Positions 10,830 through 22,138 of a stretch of DNA of 64,000 nt are shown here, piece after piece. The DNA is from Takakia lepidozioides (Eukaryota; Streptophyta; Takakiopsida; Takakiales; Takakiaceae). The notes beneath the pieces are model-generated. The model searched no databases, was not told where the DNA came from, and worked only from the letters and a program-made list of their open reading frames with translations. The position numbers were made by a program, and so were the translations under genes. The stretch is from assembly GCA_030704615.1 (NCBI GenBank), contig CM060732.1, positions 2,914,001 through 2,978,000 of the forward strand, given 5' to 3'. The number at the start of each line of letters is the position of its first letter. Position 1 is the stretch's first letter.

Positions 10830-12780
10830 GACAAAGATGAAGACAAGCGAGGACATAGACCATGACCAAGACAAAGACGAGCGAGGAAGACCAAGACATG
10901 CAAAGGAGGAAAGAAGGACAAGGAGGGGAGTGTGATCACACACCCCCCCCGATCTGTAGTGAAGATCCGGCCGTTGTTGATTTCAAATAGGAACACGTGT
11001 CATGCATCCGACACTATGGCCTTTTCGACTTTGAGACGTTTCAAAATAACCACTTACAATTCTCCAGACAACTAGATGTAGTGATTCACACAACTGACAT
11101 GGATCCGTTAACTTTATTTCGTTCAAAATTAGGCGAAGGAAACACACTGCAATGATGTCGTGTATGGCTCCGCTTTACATGCATTCTTGGAGAAAATGCG
11201 CATGATGTGTGAGAAGTGAACACAATGCTCTGCCAAATGATTCAGCAAAAACAAACTCAACTGTAGTGGTTCTCCCATCGCAGAGAAGGGTCCATTCGAC
11301 ACCCATCGCACCATGCCAGGTTGAGGTCCTCACACACACACCTGCACACCAAGAATTTGCGAACCCACATCAGCTGGGAGAACATGGAAATTACCCCGTG
11401 GATCACATGCAAGCATGAATGAGAAATGGAAGGAGAATTGCATGGGAGATTTTGGTGTACCTGCGCGACATGCAACTCTGTCTACATACTCCATAAGTCA
11501 CTGTCCCAAGACCCAAGTGGACAGGGGAGGCCGGTGAGTCTGTACCACAAATGGTAATCATACAACAGAGGGTACTGCTGCCCAACGTGCAAAAGCCGCC
11601 GGCTGCAGGATGCTAGGCATGCAAACTCCGGCACAGCACGCCTCATCTGCACCCCACTCCGTCCCAACCAGTGCAAAACAACCGTGCATGCATTGACTGC
11701 CATCTGGCTTTCTCTCCAAGCATTTGGGGGTCTGCGATCTGCTACACGTAAGTGTCTTTGAAGGCGACGATCGAAGGATCCGGTCACTTGCAGTTGCCGT
11801 CTCAAGGGCAACATTGCAAGAATCACAATTAAGTAAGAAAGATGGTGGAAGAAGCTACAAACTGCAAATGAGTGAAGTGGCAGGGCGATGCTCCATTCTT
11901 AACATGCTCCCCTTCCCGCCATGGTGATAGAGCCACACAAATGGACTCCCTTCCCGCCACGGTGCAATTTCAAGGCAACGGAACGGGATTGACCGCTGAA
12001 ACGTGATTTGGAGATCGCGGCCGAATCCGTGATGGAATTCGACCTTCCAATACATGATTCCTCAATCCGGCTCGCTCTTCCGCTGAGGGTGGCATTGGGC
12101 GAACTACCCCCTGCTACAAACTTTTGATCGTAATGTGATTTTGAGAGACGAATCGATGCAACCGGAAATTGTGCAGACGATGACCGCCGATGAGTGGAGT
12201 TCACTCATTATGGCCTAAGACAAGTGGCGCAAGTTCTGGCCTTGTAGTCGGGTTGTTCACACTTCAATGCACACATTTCATACACATTCAACCATATGCC
12301 CAAGATCACAACGTCCTGAATCGTGAAAATTGAAATTCCACGTACGTCCTCTGATTCCTCACACACACACGAACTGTAGAGACAGGTGGTTTTCCAGGAT
12401 GTCGTTGTTTTAGTCGATTTTGGTCATTTCTCTCAGTGTCTTGTTGAAAAGATTCTAGTTATGATGGGAAGCATCTTGATGGCTTTTAAATGGTTTGCTG
12501 TTGAGTGTAACTTTCCATCATGTTCTGGAATCTACCAGTTGGTATAAAATGTCAACTGTCTTCTCTGCCAAAGGATGTGCGGCTGAACCTTTCAAATTGA
12601 GATTGCAAGAGGAGGGAATTGACGGTAGTGAAATGGGAGTGGCAGAGCCAAATTGAGGACTCTCTGCAAAGGAGAATCCGGCCCCCTGCAACGGCGTGCA
12701 CAAACTGCATTGAAGAGGCTCCCCAACAAAAATGAGTTCCCCTCGCCCATGCGGAGGACTTCCAATTAATCACCCCTCTA
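10830..12780. other. Gene-free stretch before the CACTA transposase
   Basis: No supported gene. It should contain the upstream region of both the minus-strand gene starting at 10822 and the plus-strand TNP2 gene. I could not find a defined CACTA terminal repeat in it. 11330-11345 and 12360-12372 are short CA-dinucleotide runs. Confidence 0.35.
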
Positions 12781-12787
12781 GACAGAA

Positions 12788-14446
12788 TTGTGGGAAAGAG
12801 AAGTGGCACGTGCCCGAGCCCTTGGGCTTTCAAGGATGCCATGGCCATGTGAATGTTGTTTGGGCACTACAAGTAGATCTGAGGACGGTGTGCGCACACA
12901 TCTCCTTCACCACAAAAGACATGAAGCATTTTGGGTGTGGATTGGAGATGGACCTGCAGACGAAGACGATGAAGAGTGGGCACAATTGGACAATGCACAC
13001 CCCCGGGGGAGCCATACAGACAGGCCAGACAAGGACTATGTCATGGGCGCAGGACATGAACCAGGCATGGACGGAGGGGTGGAGATTACTCGAATGTTGC
13101 AGGAAGCATTCCACATCATGGACGATGCTGAAGAGGGGGACGGCGCTGCGACAACTGGGGATGGTGATGATGTAGGAACTGAAGGCATTCACGTGGGGGA
13201 AGGCGTGGAAGGAGGTGGAGATGGAGATGAGAATTCAACACACATGACACTAGAAGAAGCATGTGTGCCACTGTACGAGGGATGCAAATCCACAAAGCTT
13301 GTTGCCACCATGCTGTTGATGAACCTGTGCACAACCCACGGTGTCTCAGACCATTTTGTGGACGAGTTGTTCTCTTTGCTTCGGCTGAACTTGCTTCCAC
13401 AACCAAATGAAGTGCCAAAAAGCTGTCACATGGCCAACAAAATGATTGGGAAGCTCGTCCTCAACTACGTGAAAATACATGCATGTCCAAAAAGACATGT
13501 ACTTTTCAGAAGAGAGTATAAGGACGCTATGGAGTGCCCCAAATGCGGTGCAGCCCGATACCATGATGTGGGCAGGTTACAACAGCCAGCCAAGGTGTTG
13601 AGGCACTTTCCCCTTATCCCCCGTCTATTACGAATGTACAAATGCAAGATCATTAGTGAGCTCATGACTTGGCATTCCAAGAATGCCTCAAACGATGGTT
13701 TGGTAAGGCATGTCCCAGATTCCCTTGCATGGAAGCATATAGATGCAACTTGGCCCGATTTCGCCGAGGACCCACGCAATGTGCGATTGGCTGTATCTAC
13801 GGATGGAGTAAACCCATACGGATCAAAGAGTTGCACATGGTCCACGTGGCCCGTGCAGTTGGTGGCATACAACCTGCCACCATGGTTGACAACAAAGAAA
13901 TTCTTTGTCATGTTGTCTCTCTTGATTCCAGGCAAGGAGTCCGTGACAAATGCAAACATAGATGTGTATTTGCAACCATTGATTGAAGAGCTACAGGAAC
14001 TATGGATTGGAGTTGAAGCTTACGACATTTTGAAACCAATAGGGCAACGGACTTTCACCCTCCGTGCCATACTCATGTGGTCAATCCACGATTTCCCCGC
14101 ATATGGCCTTGTTGCGGGTTGCAAGACGAAGGGCTACCAAGGGTACCCCATTTGTGGGCCCTATGTGGATTCACGGCACTCAAAGCCATTGGGGAAGACA
14201 ATATACATGGGGCATCGACGTTACCTTGCAAGAAACCACCCCTACCGACGAGCAGGAAGGCACTTCAATGGATGTGTTGAAAAGAGAATGGCACCAAATG
14301 CTGTGACACCGGAGGAGACATTGCAATTTGCAAAGGAGAAAGAGGCGTTCATGGAGATTGGAGGGAGAGAAGGAAGTAGTGCGGATCCAGCCATGGAGCA
14401 CGGGGTGAAGCGCCGGACAATCCTTTGGGATTTGCCATACTGGAAG
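12788..14446 (+). CDS. CACTA (EnSpm) TNP2-type transposase, exon 1
   Basis: An open frame of 553 codons with clear Transposase_21 (TNP2) features. Near the N-terminus a transposase-associated domain (WPCECCLG...VRTHLLHHKRHE) is followed by an acidic linker. Then come LYEGCKSTKLVATML, a zinc-binding part (IHACPKRHVLFRRE with CPKCG), AKVLRHFPLIPRLLRMYK, VRLAVSTDGVNPYGS, the segment WPVQLVAYNLPPWL, MLSLLIPG, NIDVYLQPLIEELQELW, RAILMWSIHDFPAYG and IYMGHRRYL. These are the conserved blocks of the catalytic region, with acids in TDGVNP and HDFP as expected. The frame starts at a TTG, so the true initiator lies upstream and is unseen. Exon 1 ends at a plausible GT after LPYWK. The encoded enzyme cuts and joins CACTA ends. 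Confidence 0.85.
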
Positions 14447-14674
14447 GTGCATGAATCCCCCACCCCCCCATTCACTCACTTTCTTTCACATTGTGCTTCC
14501 TGGAATTACCTTTAGTGTCAGGAGTCCTTCTAGCAACTCCTAAGTCAGTGTAACTACTATGCAGTAGATGTTGAAGTCGTACACCTCACTATGGAGAGGA
14601 TCGTGTAGTTGTTGAAAGCAGAATGTAGTAACATGGACAACTTCTGCCACATATTCTACTATTTTTGCCCATAG

Positions 14675-15491
14675 AACTTGGTCTCATGGGAGGACATCTG
14701 GCATTTCAGAACCTCTTGCAGCGGTACCTCCTGGACCCCATGCATTGTGAGAAGAACTTCTGCGAGAACATTCTGAAGACGATCTTTGGGGAGAAGGATA
14801 CGATAAACGTACGAAATGACATGGAGATTGAGGGGATACGGTCACATCTGTGGCTAAGGCCTGATCCAAATAGACCTCGCAAAGTGCACATGCCAGCAGC
14901 ATCATACGTCCTAACCAAATCAGAGCAAGAGCATTTTTTGAAGACATTGGGAGCCATGAAAGTGCCAACCGGATTCTCGGGTGCTTTCCAAAAGCATGCC
15001 ATAAACAAGAAATGGTCGGGGATGAAGTCACATGATCTACACGTGATGATGCAGCAGATTTTGCCAGTGTGCATTCGGGGTACAATGGCGTCGGGTCCTC
15101 GAACAGCCATAATGCGTGTAAGTCGAGTGTTTAGGAAGATTTGTGCGAAGGTGTGGGATCCGAGGGACATTACATCGTTGCATGAGGATGTGGCTATGAC
15201 CCTATGTTTGCTGGAGTAGAATTCCCTCCATCATTCTTTGACGTCATGACGCACTTGCTAGTGCATCTTGTAGAGGAGCTGCATGTGTGTGGGCCCGTAG
15301 CCAGCCGTTGGATGTACCCCATGGAGAGGTACATGAAGGATCTGAAGGGGTATGTACGCAACATGGCACGGCCAGAGGGGAGTATGGCGGAGGGCTACAT
15401 CCGCGATGAAGCCCTGGGCTTCATGACAGAGTATATGTTTTCATTTGATGCAACACAACGACGGGTGTGGGACGAGAACGAGGAAGAATGA
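14675..15491 (+). CDS. TNP2 transposase exon 2 with DUF4218 region, frameshifted
   Basis: After an AG at 14673-14674 the frame continues the TNP2 protein: LLDPMHCEKNFCENIL, RKVHMPAASYVLTKSEQEHF, GMKSHDLHVMMQQILPVCIRG. At about 15217 the frame breaks (LCLLE then stop) and resumes one base on as FAGVEFPPSFFDVMTHLLVH. The rest is the DUF4218 block: SRWMYPMERYMKDLKGYVRN and ARPEGSMAEGYI, ending at 15491. The exon 1/exon 2 phase is off by one nucleotide with the splice sites I see, so either the acceptor differs or another lesion exists. The single-base break could also be an assembly error. Confidence 0.75.
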
Positions 15492-15499
15492 GTTGTAGG

Positions 15500-16140
15500 C
15501 GAGGTCCTAGAAGGTGGTGGAACAAAGCGTGCCATGAGCCCGCGCCTTCGGGATGTGGCACATGATTATGTGCTGAACAACACAACAACCATGACACCAT
15601 GGAGACAGTGGGTGTAAACTTACATCCCTCCTGTGCTATTCTTAATGGTCTTTGTATGCTGGAATTACAGATATATTGTCACAAGTCATTCCGGCCACTA
15701 TGGGAGTGGGATCGTGTACTAACAGGGTGCTTCAGACGACTACAGAGGGTGTTTCATAGTTGGTGTTGTTGCTTGCAAGTGATTATGAAGTAGGCTGCAT
15801 CACTACAGTGTGCTTGAAAGGACACAATTTGCATGTGGCATGCATGTACAGTACGGTGTTGGTTAGGGGGTCTGAGTTGCAGCTTCTATTTGATTTCTGC
15901 CAGAAAGTACGCAGCGGAGAAGGTCCACCTGAAAACGGAACAGAGTGCATTTGCAAAAGCATGGCGGAGGGGCGGTCATAGGCGCAGATCCCCGGTGGAG
16001 TACCCCACAACAATGGAGGAGCTGCATCCCTTTACAGTGTGGGTCAGATCTGCAATTGCAGTGTACGCATCAGAGAACGAGGACCCAGATGAGGGCATGG
16101 TGAGTCTGTCATTCCCCCAGGGCTGATTGCCACTTCGTAC
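15500..16140 (+). other. Probable intron and linker of the TNP2 gene
   Basis: Between the DUF4218 exon and the DUF4216 exon no long frame persists. A short piece at about 15950-16120 (GHRRRSPVEYPTTMEELHPF, SENEDPDEGM) probably belongs to the protein. The remainder (about 15500-15900) is likely intronic. Confidence 0.35.
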
Positions 16141-16146
16141 CGGTCA

Positions 16147-16788
16147 ATGAAAGCATATGGCAATCATTATAGAGTGGACGATGCCAACACCAGCCTCCTG
16201 GTGACTTATGACAACGGAGTGACATCATTTTTTGAACAAGAGAGTAGGAGCTGTGCACGAGATCGGAATCCAATTTCATGCCCTGTGCAATATGTAGGAG
16301 TCATCAAAGAGATCCTTAAACTAGACTATGGTCTTGTGAAGCCAATTATATTCCGTTGTTCTTGGGTAAAAGCCAATATGGTAGGAGAGAATGCCACCAT
16401 GAAACGGGATGAGTACGGGTTCCTCCTTGCTGATTTCAGAAAAATGCTACCACAAGATGAAGAGCCATTCATCTTCCCATCGCAAGTTGAGCAAGTTTTC
16501 TTTTCAGATGACACCCATGCGCCGGGATGGAAGGTGGTTCTTCACAAGGACCCCCGGGCCAAACGAGTCGTGGCCGACGTCCATGATCTGGACCTAGGGG
16601 AGAATGCCGACCACGAGGGTCTGAGGGAACCACAAAATCTACCAGATACGGCCGAACCAATCTCTTTGGAAGGAGCAGTTACCTTTAATGAGGAAGACAT
16701 TCCAGGGTTGGTAATTACCGCAAGGCAAATTGCAGATGTGGGCAGTGAAGGGGAAGATTCTTTGGATACGGATAGTGAGCCCAGTTGA
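16147..16788 (+). CDS. TNP2 transposase C-terminal exon (DUF4216)
   Basis: A 213-codon frame with the DUF4216 pattern found at the C-end of CACTA transposases: YDNGVTSFFEQESRS, VQYVGVIKEILKLDYG, IFRCSWVKANM, KRDEYGFLLADFRKM, FIFPSQVEQVFFSDD and GWKVVLHKDPRAKR. The tail after that is acidic and ends in SLDTDSEPS. It sits about 650 bp after the DUF4218 exon in the same orientation, as in typical TNP2 genes, so it is the last exon of the gene starting before 12788. Confidence 0.8.
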   Translation: MKAYGNHYRVDDANTSLLVTYDNGVTSFFEQESRSCARDRNPISCPVQYVGVIKEILKLDYGLVKPIIFRCSWVKANMVGENATMKRDEYGFLLADFRKMLPQDEEPFIFPSQVEQVFFSDDTHAPGWKVVLHKDPRAKRVVADVHDLDLGENADHEGLREPQNLPDTAEPISLEGAVTFNEEDIPGLVITARQIADVGSEGEDSLDTDSEPS

Positions 16789-16802
16789 ATCTCAGTGTCC
16801 AT

Positions 16803-18330
16803 TAAGCCGGCAGCTCGTAGACGAGAGCTGTGCTAAGGACTCTTATTGTCCTTAGAACCCATTTTGTACAGTCCTGCAAGCGCACAAGGGCGAGACAGTT
16901 AATAGTATCAATAATGTCCCGAAATGTGGTCCGTATTGTCTTGTGAACAAACCTATATTTACAGTATGATTGTAGTTCAAAACCAAAGGGCATATCCTTC
17001 AGTCTTGACGTCTTTGCGTCTTCTTCTGTGACGCCTTCTTCATAACTTGACAAATGGAAAAGCAGCTACACCTCAAATTTATTGCAAGGCCACTCAATGG
17101 CACTAAGAACGTTTCGAGCATGCTATCAGAAAACTAGACGGGCAAAAACCCAATTCAGCAGCCTCACCTTGCGTGGATACTTGGGAATTGATACCAGAAG
17201 GGCATGCCCGTATGCGAGCTCCATCGTGCCTCCATCCAGCACATTCTGTAAATGTTGAATGACCAAGACCCCGATGTTACACCCTTCTGAGAAGCCACTA
17301 CGCGCGCTCACAGTATACGAAGGCCTTGCCGTGTCAGGATTCGCATTCCCACATCCCGCCATGTCCGACGAAGCACTTGCATCCCTGTCTCTGCCAGGTG
17401 GAGGCAGCACGTATTAAAATATCTATTCCCCCAAGGCCACATTTGGTTTACCTCTTTTTGTGAAAGCCACGTCAGCAAATGTGCTGCCGAATCATGGGTG
17501 CAATGAATGTGCAGTGGTTCATGGAGTCGTTGAGTCGACTACATATTCACTTTAATGAATAAATATCTTTATTCCATTAATCGAATTAGAAAACAAAATT
17601 TGTAGTCGCATGTGCAGTAATTACAACCACTTGTAAATTTGGCTTTTTCAAATTTTATGTATTTACGCAATTCGTAAAATAGCCCGGAATTCTGCTACGA
17701 CTCCGGAGTCGTTGACCCCACTTCTGTCCGCCGTCTGAAATGCCCCCGTGGGCCCACATTGTCTGTTTCGACTCTCCAGTAGTCCCGTTTACTACCAAGT
17801 GGTTCCCGGGGTGGTCGCGGACATGCAGTCGATTCGGAAAAGACACGAATGCTTCTAGTGGTACCAAGGGAGGGAGAGGGTAATACTCCATATTCCCAAA
17901 TGATGGAAGTGATGGTAAAGCTACAATTTGCATTATCCAGGGACTTCTCATGGTAGCCCTGTCATAGAAAAGATTGTATAAGAATTGACAGGCTAAACAT
18001 AGTAGTGAAAAGAATACTTTCCCTGTGAATTCCCTCGTGAATGCACCTGCTCTGCTCCCGTTGCTCTACTTTGGTACGAATGGGCTTGCAGGCTTCCTTG
18101 CGTGCAGTTTCCTCAAATGTCTTGGCCCAGAACTCTGAGGGCGTGTCCAACGGGAGCTCAGGGCACGGAAGAGGTTCTCCCTTCGGGTAATCAACAAAAA
18201 CCAACTGCTCATACAACAGGTTGCGCGCAAGCTCGCAAATGTAGCGAGATTCCAACGCCAGAGTCTGCTTCAAGCGCGGGACCTCAAATTGATCAAGTTC
18301 AAACCATCCACGCTCAGAACTGGAAGCCAT
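16803..18330 (-). CDS. Multi-exon gene convergent with TNP2, function unknown
   Basis: Exons read leftwards from an ATG at 18330 (MASSSERGWFELDQFEVPRL), about 104 codons, to a GT near 18017. They continue with about 17955-17700 (after a CTATGACAG acceptor), 17386-17174 (after CCACCTGGCAG, ending PKYPRK before GTGAGG) and 17049-16803. The third exon contains GCNIGVLVIQHLQ, loosely reminiscent of the Cys region of Ulp1-type proteases that some CACTA elements carry, but the Cys context is not canonical and I see no His/Asp partners. Its 3' end lies 15 bp from the TNP2 stop. A second ORF in this place is usual for a CACTA element; function is otherwise unassigned. Confidence 0.45.
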
Positions 18331-18339
18331 TGTGCTTGT

Positions 18340-19690
18340 TTGCCAAACTCTCAAAACACAAGAAAATACGAGCAGGAAAACTCTCTCTCTTTCTCTCTGC
18401 GTGCGGGACAATAGCCGCCATTTTGCCACCCCTCTCCCTACAATCATGCAGGATCCCCGTACCCAATCTACTGTTCTCAGGTGCTCCATACCCACTAAAT
18501 CCTCTGTCAACGATTTTAGTTACCCCGCATCTCCACCATGATTCCGGCGCTATGGGTTTGTTCCCCTTCCTCTACCGGACTTGACCCTATCTGGGGAATG
18601 TAGTCAATAGAAGGGCCTGGCAGAGAAGACGGAATCTTTCCAAGAGGACGCTACAGACCCAGACCTCCAACATTTTCATCCAACCACTTACGCTCACCGT
18701 TACGCCCAACGTACGCTTGCGTAAGACTCAAAACCCACCACCCTCACTGCCACGACAGTGAGGCTTAAATAGCATTAGGTCATAATCTAATCTTAGTGCC
18801 ATGTGGCACTTACACATAGGTCCACCAAATGTCCTTCCAGCATAGCCATAGAAAGAAGCTAGATCACCTAGTCTCATCCTAATCTGATCCTAAACTAGCT
18901 GTTAGAATAAGACAGCCCCTAATAAAGCCATCAGCTGTTGCCAGCTCATCCTCATGCGCAAGGTGTAAGTCCATCCAACTTTCATCCTGGCTTCGTCCAT
19001 CCCTTAAATCATCCGGATCGCATCCCTCCTCCATCCATCCATCCCTCCTCCAAGGTGAGATCCATGGAATCCCAGCTCCAGTGATGAGAAGGAATCCCAG
19101 CTCCACATATGCCTGCTGGGGCCATAAGAAATTGCGAGCTCCTGCGAGTGATGAGCTCAGGGAGGACAAAAAGGAAGTCTAGCCAAAACAAGCTACACAC
19201 CCGACACACAAGGGATGAAAAAACCTAGGGAAGAAAACCTCACCCTGCAAGCTGGGTGGAGGACAAAACATCCCATAGGAAAAAACCCAAGTGCTACAAA
19301 TGGTGTAGAAAACTAGCACGAAATTCAAACACTACTCTAAAGAAGAGGCTGGCAGATTGCGAGCTGTCCGAGCTATGGGGGTGAAGATCACCTGACGGTT
19401 CTCAACATTCAAACAGGTTAGATCAAAAGTAAGAGTGCATGGAACAAGTAAAGAAACATGAATGGAGCTAGCTAAGTGAGGAGTGGAGGCATGTTGTGGG
19501 AGCAAGACATACTGCCTGCCAGGAAGAATATCAGAGATAAGGTAAGGGTCATTTAGCCTTGGAAATCTGCTTACCAGGCTGAAGTCTCACACAAACAAAC
19601 TGGCCTACCTTGAAGGACTCAGAATATACAACACTGTAATTCTTTGCCTGAGCAGCTTGGGCAAACACAATGTTAGATTTGGCAGTCTCC
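18340..19690. other. Gene-free stretch, 3' region of an old gypsy element
   Basis: No supported gene. It includes a CCATC microsatellite-like run at 19030-19050. Given the minus-strand integrase at 19762-20474, this should be its C-terminal region, 3' untranslated part and possibly LTR. Traces of a coding tail (FKVGQFVCVRLQPGKQ) are readable on the minus strand near 19560-19620. Confidence 0.4.
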
Positions 19691-20474
19691 CTCAAACAAC
19701 GTTGTTTAACATCCATGGAAAGCAAGAAGGTCTCCCAATTCTCAGGCTCAGTAGCCGAGACCTACAGCCAAGAAATATGCAAAGGGGTCCTACATTTCCT
19801 ACCATACAAAAGTTCAAAATGGGAAATTTTGGTACTGGCATGGATAGAGGTCCTGTAGGCAAAGAGCAGAATAGGCACAACAATATCCCATTCATCAATG
19901 AGTGTCCCATTCTTCTCGAGCATCTGGCATATAGTTTTGTTAAATCGTTCTGTCAAACCATTGCATTGGGGATTGTAGGGAGCAGTAACGGCATGCTTAG
20001 TGTTGAGATTAAACAAGACAATCTCCATAAGTTGGTTGCAGAACTCTGTACCTTGATCCGTGAGGATTTCCAGAGGGCAACCATGATGAAAAATCACCTT
20101 ATCAAAGAAGAATTGCACCACCTCATCACTATCCTTAGCAACCAGAGGTCGGAGCTCAACCCATTTTGTCAGGTAGCCGTTGCAACCGCGAGGTATGCAT
20201 GGCCCTTGGACGTGGATTTAAAGGGTCCGACTAGATCCAAGCCAACCCTGGCAAATGGTTCAGTCACCGGGATAGGCTGTAAAGGCAAGGGAGCGTCAGT
20301 TCTAGGTATGATGGTCTTAGCATGACAGGGCACACACCTTGCAATGAAAGCTGAGACATCTTTAACTAAGTCTTTCCAGTGATACTACTCCTGTAATCTC
20401 TTGACAGTTTTAACAACCCCCAAATGGCCAACATAAGTAGAAGCATGGTATAATTCAAGTAAAGCAGGGACATC
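19690..20474 (-). pseudogene. Ty3/gypsy integrase fragment cut by an LTR-element insertion
   Basis: On the minus strand a zinc-binding HHCC region is readable from about 20470 to 20310 (LELYHASTYVGHLGVVK ... CVPCH) with an in-frame stop. A core with D in RVGLDLVGPF, D in ILTDQGTEF and E in NGLTERFNK follows (20270-19960), then LLFAYRTSIHAS and LLYGRKCRTP. The last part is interrupted by stops. The upstream RT and RNase H are missing because an LTR begins exactly at 20475. The fragment is therefore the host of a nested insertion. Confidence 0.8.
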
Positions 20475-21447
20475 TGTTAGAGGACTGTCGGGGACTTAGA
20501 CACTTATACGGGATCTGTAGGGTACCCTTAATTTTTGCACAGACTGAGACCAACAGGAGCCTTAGGGGTGACAGCAGCGCACTGTAGAGGGGGGTTACAC
20601 AGCCCGTCACAGTCGTCACAGCTGACACAGCCAACACAGCCCGTCACAGTCGTCACAGCAGACACAGCCGACACAGCCAACACAGCCCGTCACAGTCGTC
20701 AAAGTCGACACAGCCCGGCACAGCCACACAGCCAGTCACAGCCCGACACAGCCAAACACAGTCGCACAGCCAGTCACAGCCCGTCACAGTTTCACACAGC
20801 CAGTCATAGCTTGACACAGCTGTCACGATCATAGGGAACGAAGAGTATGACAGGGAACAACTGTGGGGAACAACACCTGCGAAGGGAACATGTTAGTTCA
20901 CAGACGACGGTTAGTGAGGGAAACGGTTAGAACCACGGATAGAAAGATAAAGGGAGAAACGGGGAATTGAGGGATATCATTCGGAGGAGGACTTCTTGGT
21001 CATGGAGGAGAGGGGATCGGGCAGAGATGAAGAACGGAAGTGAAGATAGAGAGATGATGAGTAGATGCTTGATATATGCAAGGCTGTAATGATATTGTAG
21101 AGCATATTAGAGACACAATGGCTTCGGCTGATACCTGATAAATCATAATCGGATATTTTACGATACAATCACATGTGTAGAGAGATCTGAGTGAAGCTGT
21201 GGAATGAATGGATAAGTTGATGGAATCCAATAGATTGATAAAGCAAACTGATACTTAATTATCAATGGTAAGATAGCTAACATGAATACCAAAAGGGAAA
21301 CAAATAGGAAACACCCCCATGATACACTAGCTGTAGGTCATGACTGATTGTTCTGCGCGGGCTGAGTACTTAGAGATTTCCAACTCTTCAATCTTGGAGT
21401 TTCCGCCTCGAATAGCGAAGGGATGGGTGAGTAAAAGCCGCGCGACA
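20475..21447 (+). repeat. 5' LTR (973 bp)
   Basis: Begins TGTTAGAGG and ends GCGCGACA; directly followed by a primer-binding site. It contains a CACAGC-type tandem repeat at about 20596-20830. The near-identical 3' LTR starts at 32782. Differences are single-base indels and repeat-length change, so the two LTRs have been separate for some time. Confidence 0.9.
20596..20830 (+). repeat. CACAGC tandem repeat inside the 5' LTR
   Basis: A run of 9-18 bp units of the form GTCACAGCxGACACAGCC. The same sequence type recurs in the 3' LTR (about 32905-33190) and between pol and the extra ORFs (about 28176-28505). Copy number differs between the LTRs, so it expands and shrinks. Confidence 0.85.
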
Positions 21448-21470
21448 TTTGGCGACCATACTGGGGAACT
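21448..21470 (+). promoter_or_regulatory. Primer-binding site of the LTR element
   Basis: TTTGGCGACCATACTGGGGA directly after the LTR end has the TGGCG...GGGG shape common to tRNA-primed plant gypsy elements. It would pair with a tRNA 3' end to start minus-strand synthesis. The exact tRNA was not determined. Confidence 0.6.
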
Positions 21471-22138
21471 GAGTCATGAACAACCAGATGTGACAGGCAT
21501 CTGGTGGGATCATGGTGGTTGGACCATTAAAGAATTTGAAGTGAATCAAATTCCCTGTGGAACGAAGGAAGAAAGATTGTCCAAACAATTCTTTCAAAGG
21601 TTCTTGGAATTGCCAGACGGTTGTAAAGAAAATATTCTTAAGCGAGTGCATGATGCTGATCCGGAATGGGGTCTGAGGAGAAAGGAGTGATAAAGATTTA
21701 TCAGGTAGCCTGTAGAGGAGAAGAGCACGTTGGTTACCAACATTGGTTTATGTGATAGCATTGCTATCCATTAAGCGAGTAGAGTTTGAAGGCTGGGAAG
21801 AAAGAAAGAAGGTGAATGTTTATACGCATATGCATGAAGAGCTTGTACTGGTAAAGAATGGATTCCAAAGGATATTTTGTGGATCAAACTCACACCAAGA
21901 ACAGCTTTTCAGACTTGTTTGCCATATGGTTATATGGTAACGGAGACTTCAAGTAACCAAGGGTGCATTGAAGCTTGAAAGAAACCCAGGCATATATGAG
22001 AGATATTACAGAAGAGAGTTTGGTTATTGCCACATAAAAGAAATGAAAGACATGGGACATGAGTGATGAAAGAGAAGCTAGACGACAGAGATATTCAGCA
22101 AAAAGAGAAAGCTATCTGAAAGCTAATTATCCATATCT

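Noticed and set aside
10997-12780. CACTA terminal repeat for the TNP2 element
   Set aside because: Several GTAGTG/CACTAC words exist in the window but none forms a matched pair with 3-bp duplicates around the TNP2 gene.
17174-17386. Definite Ulp1 (C48) protease
   Set aside because: Only one motif-like phrase with a non-standard Cys context; His and Asp partners not found.
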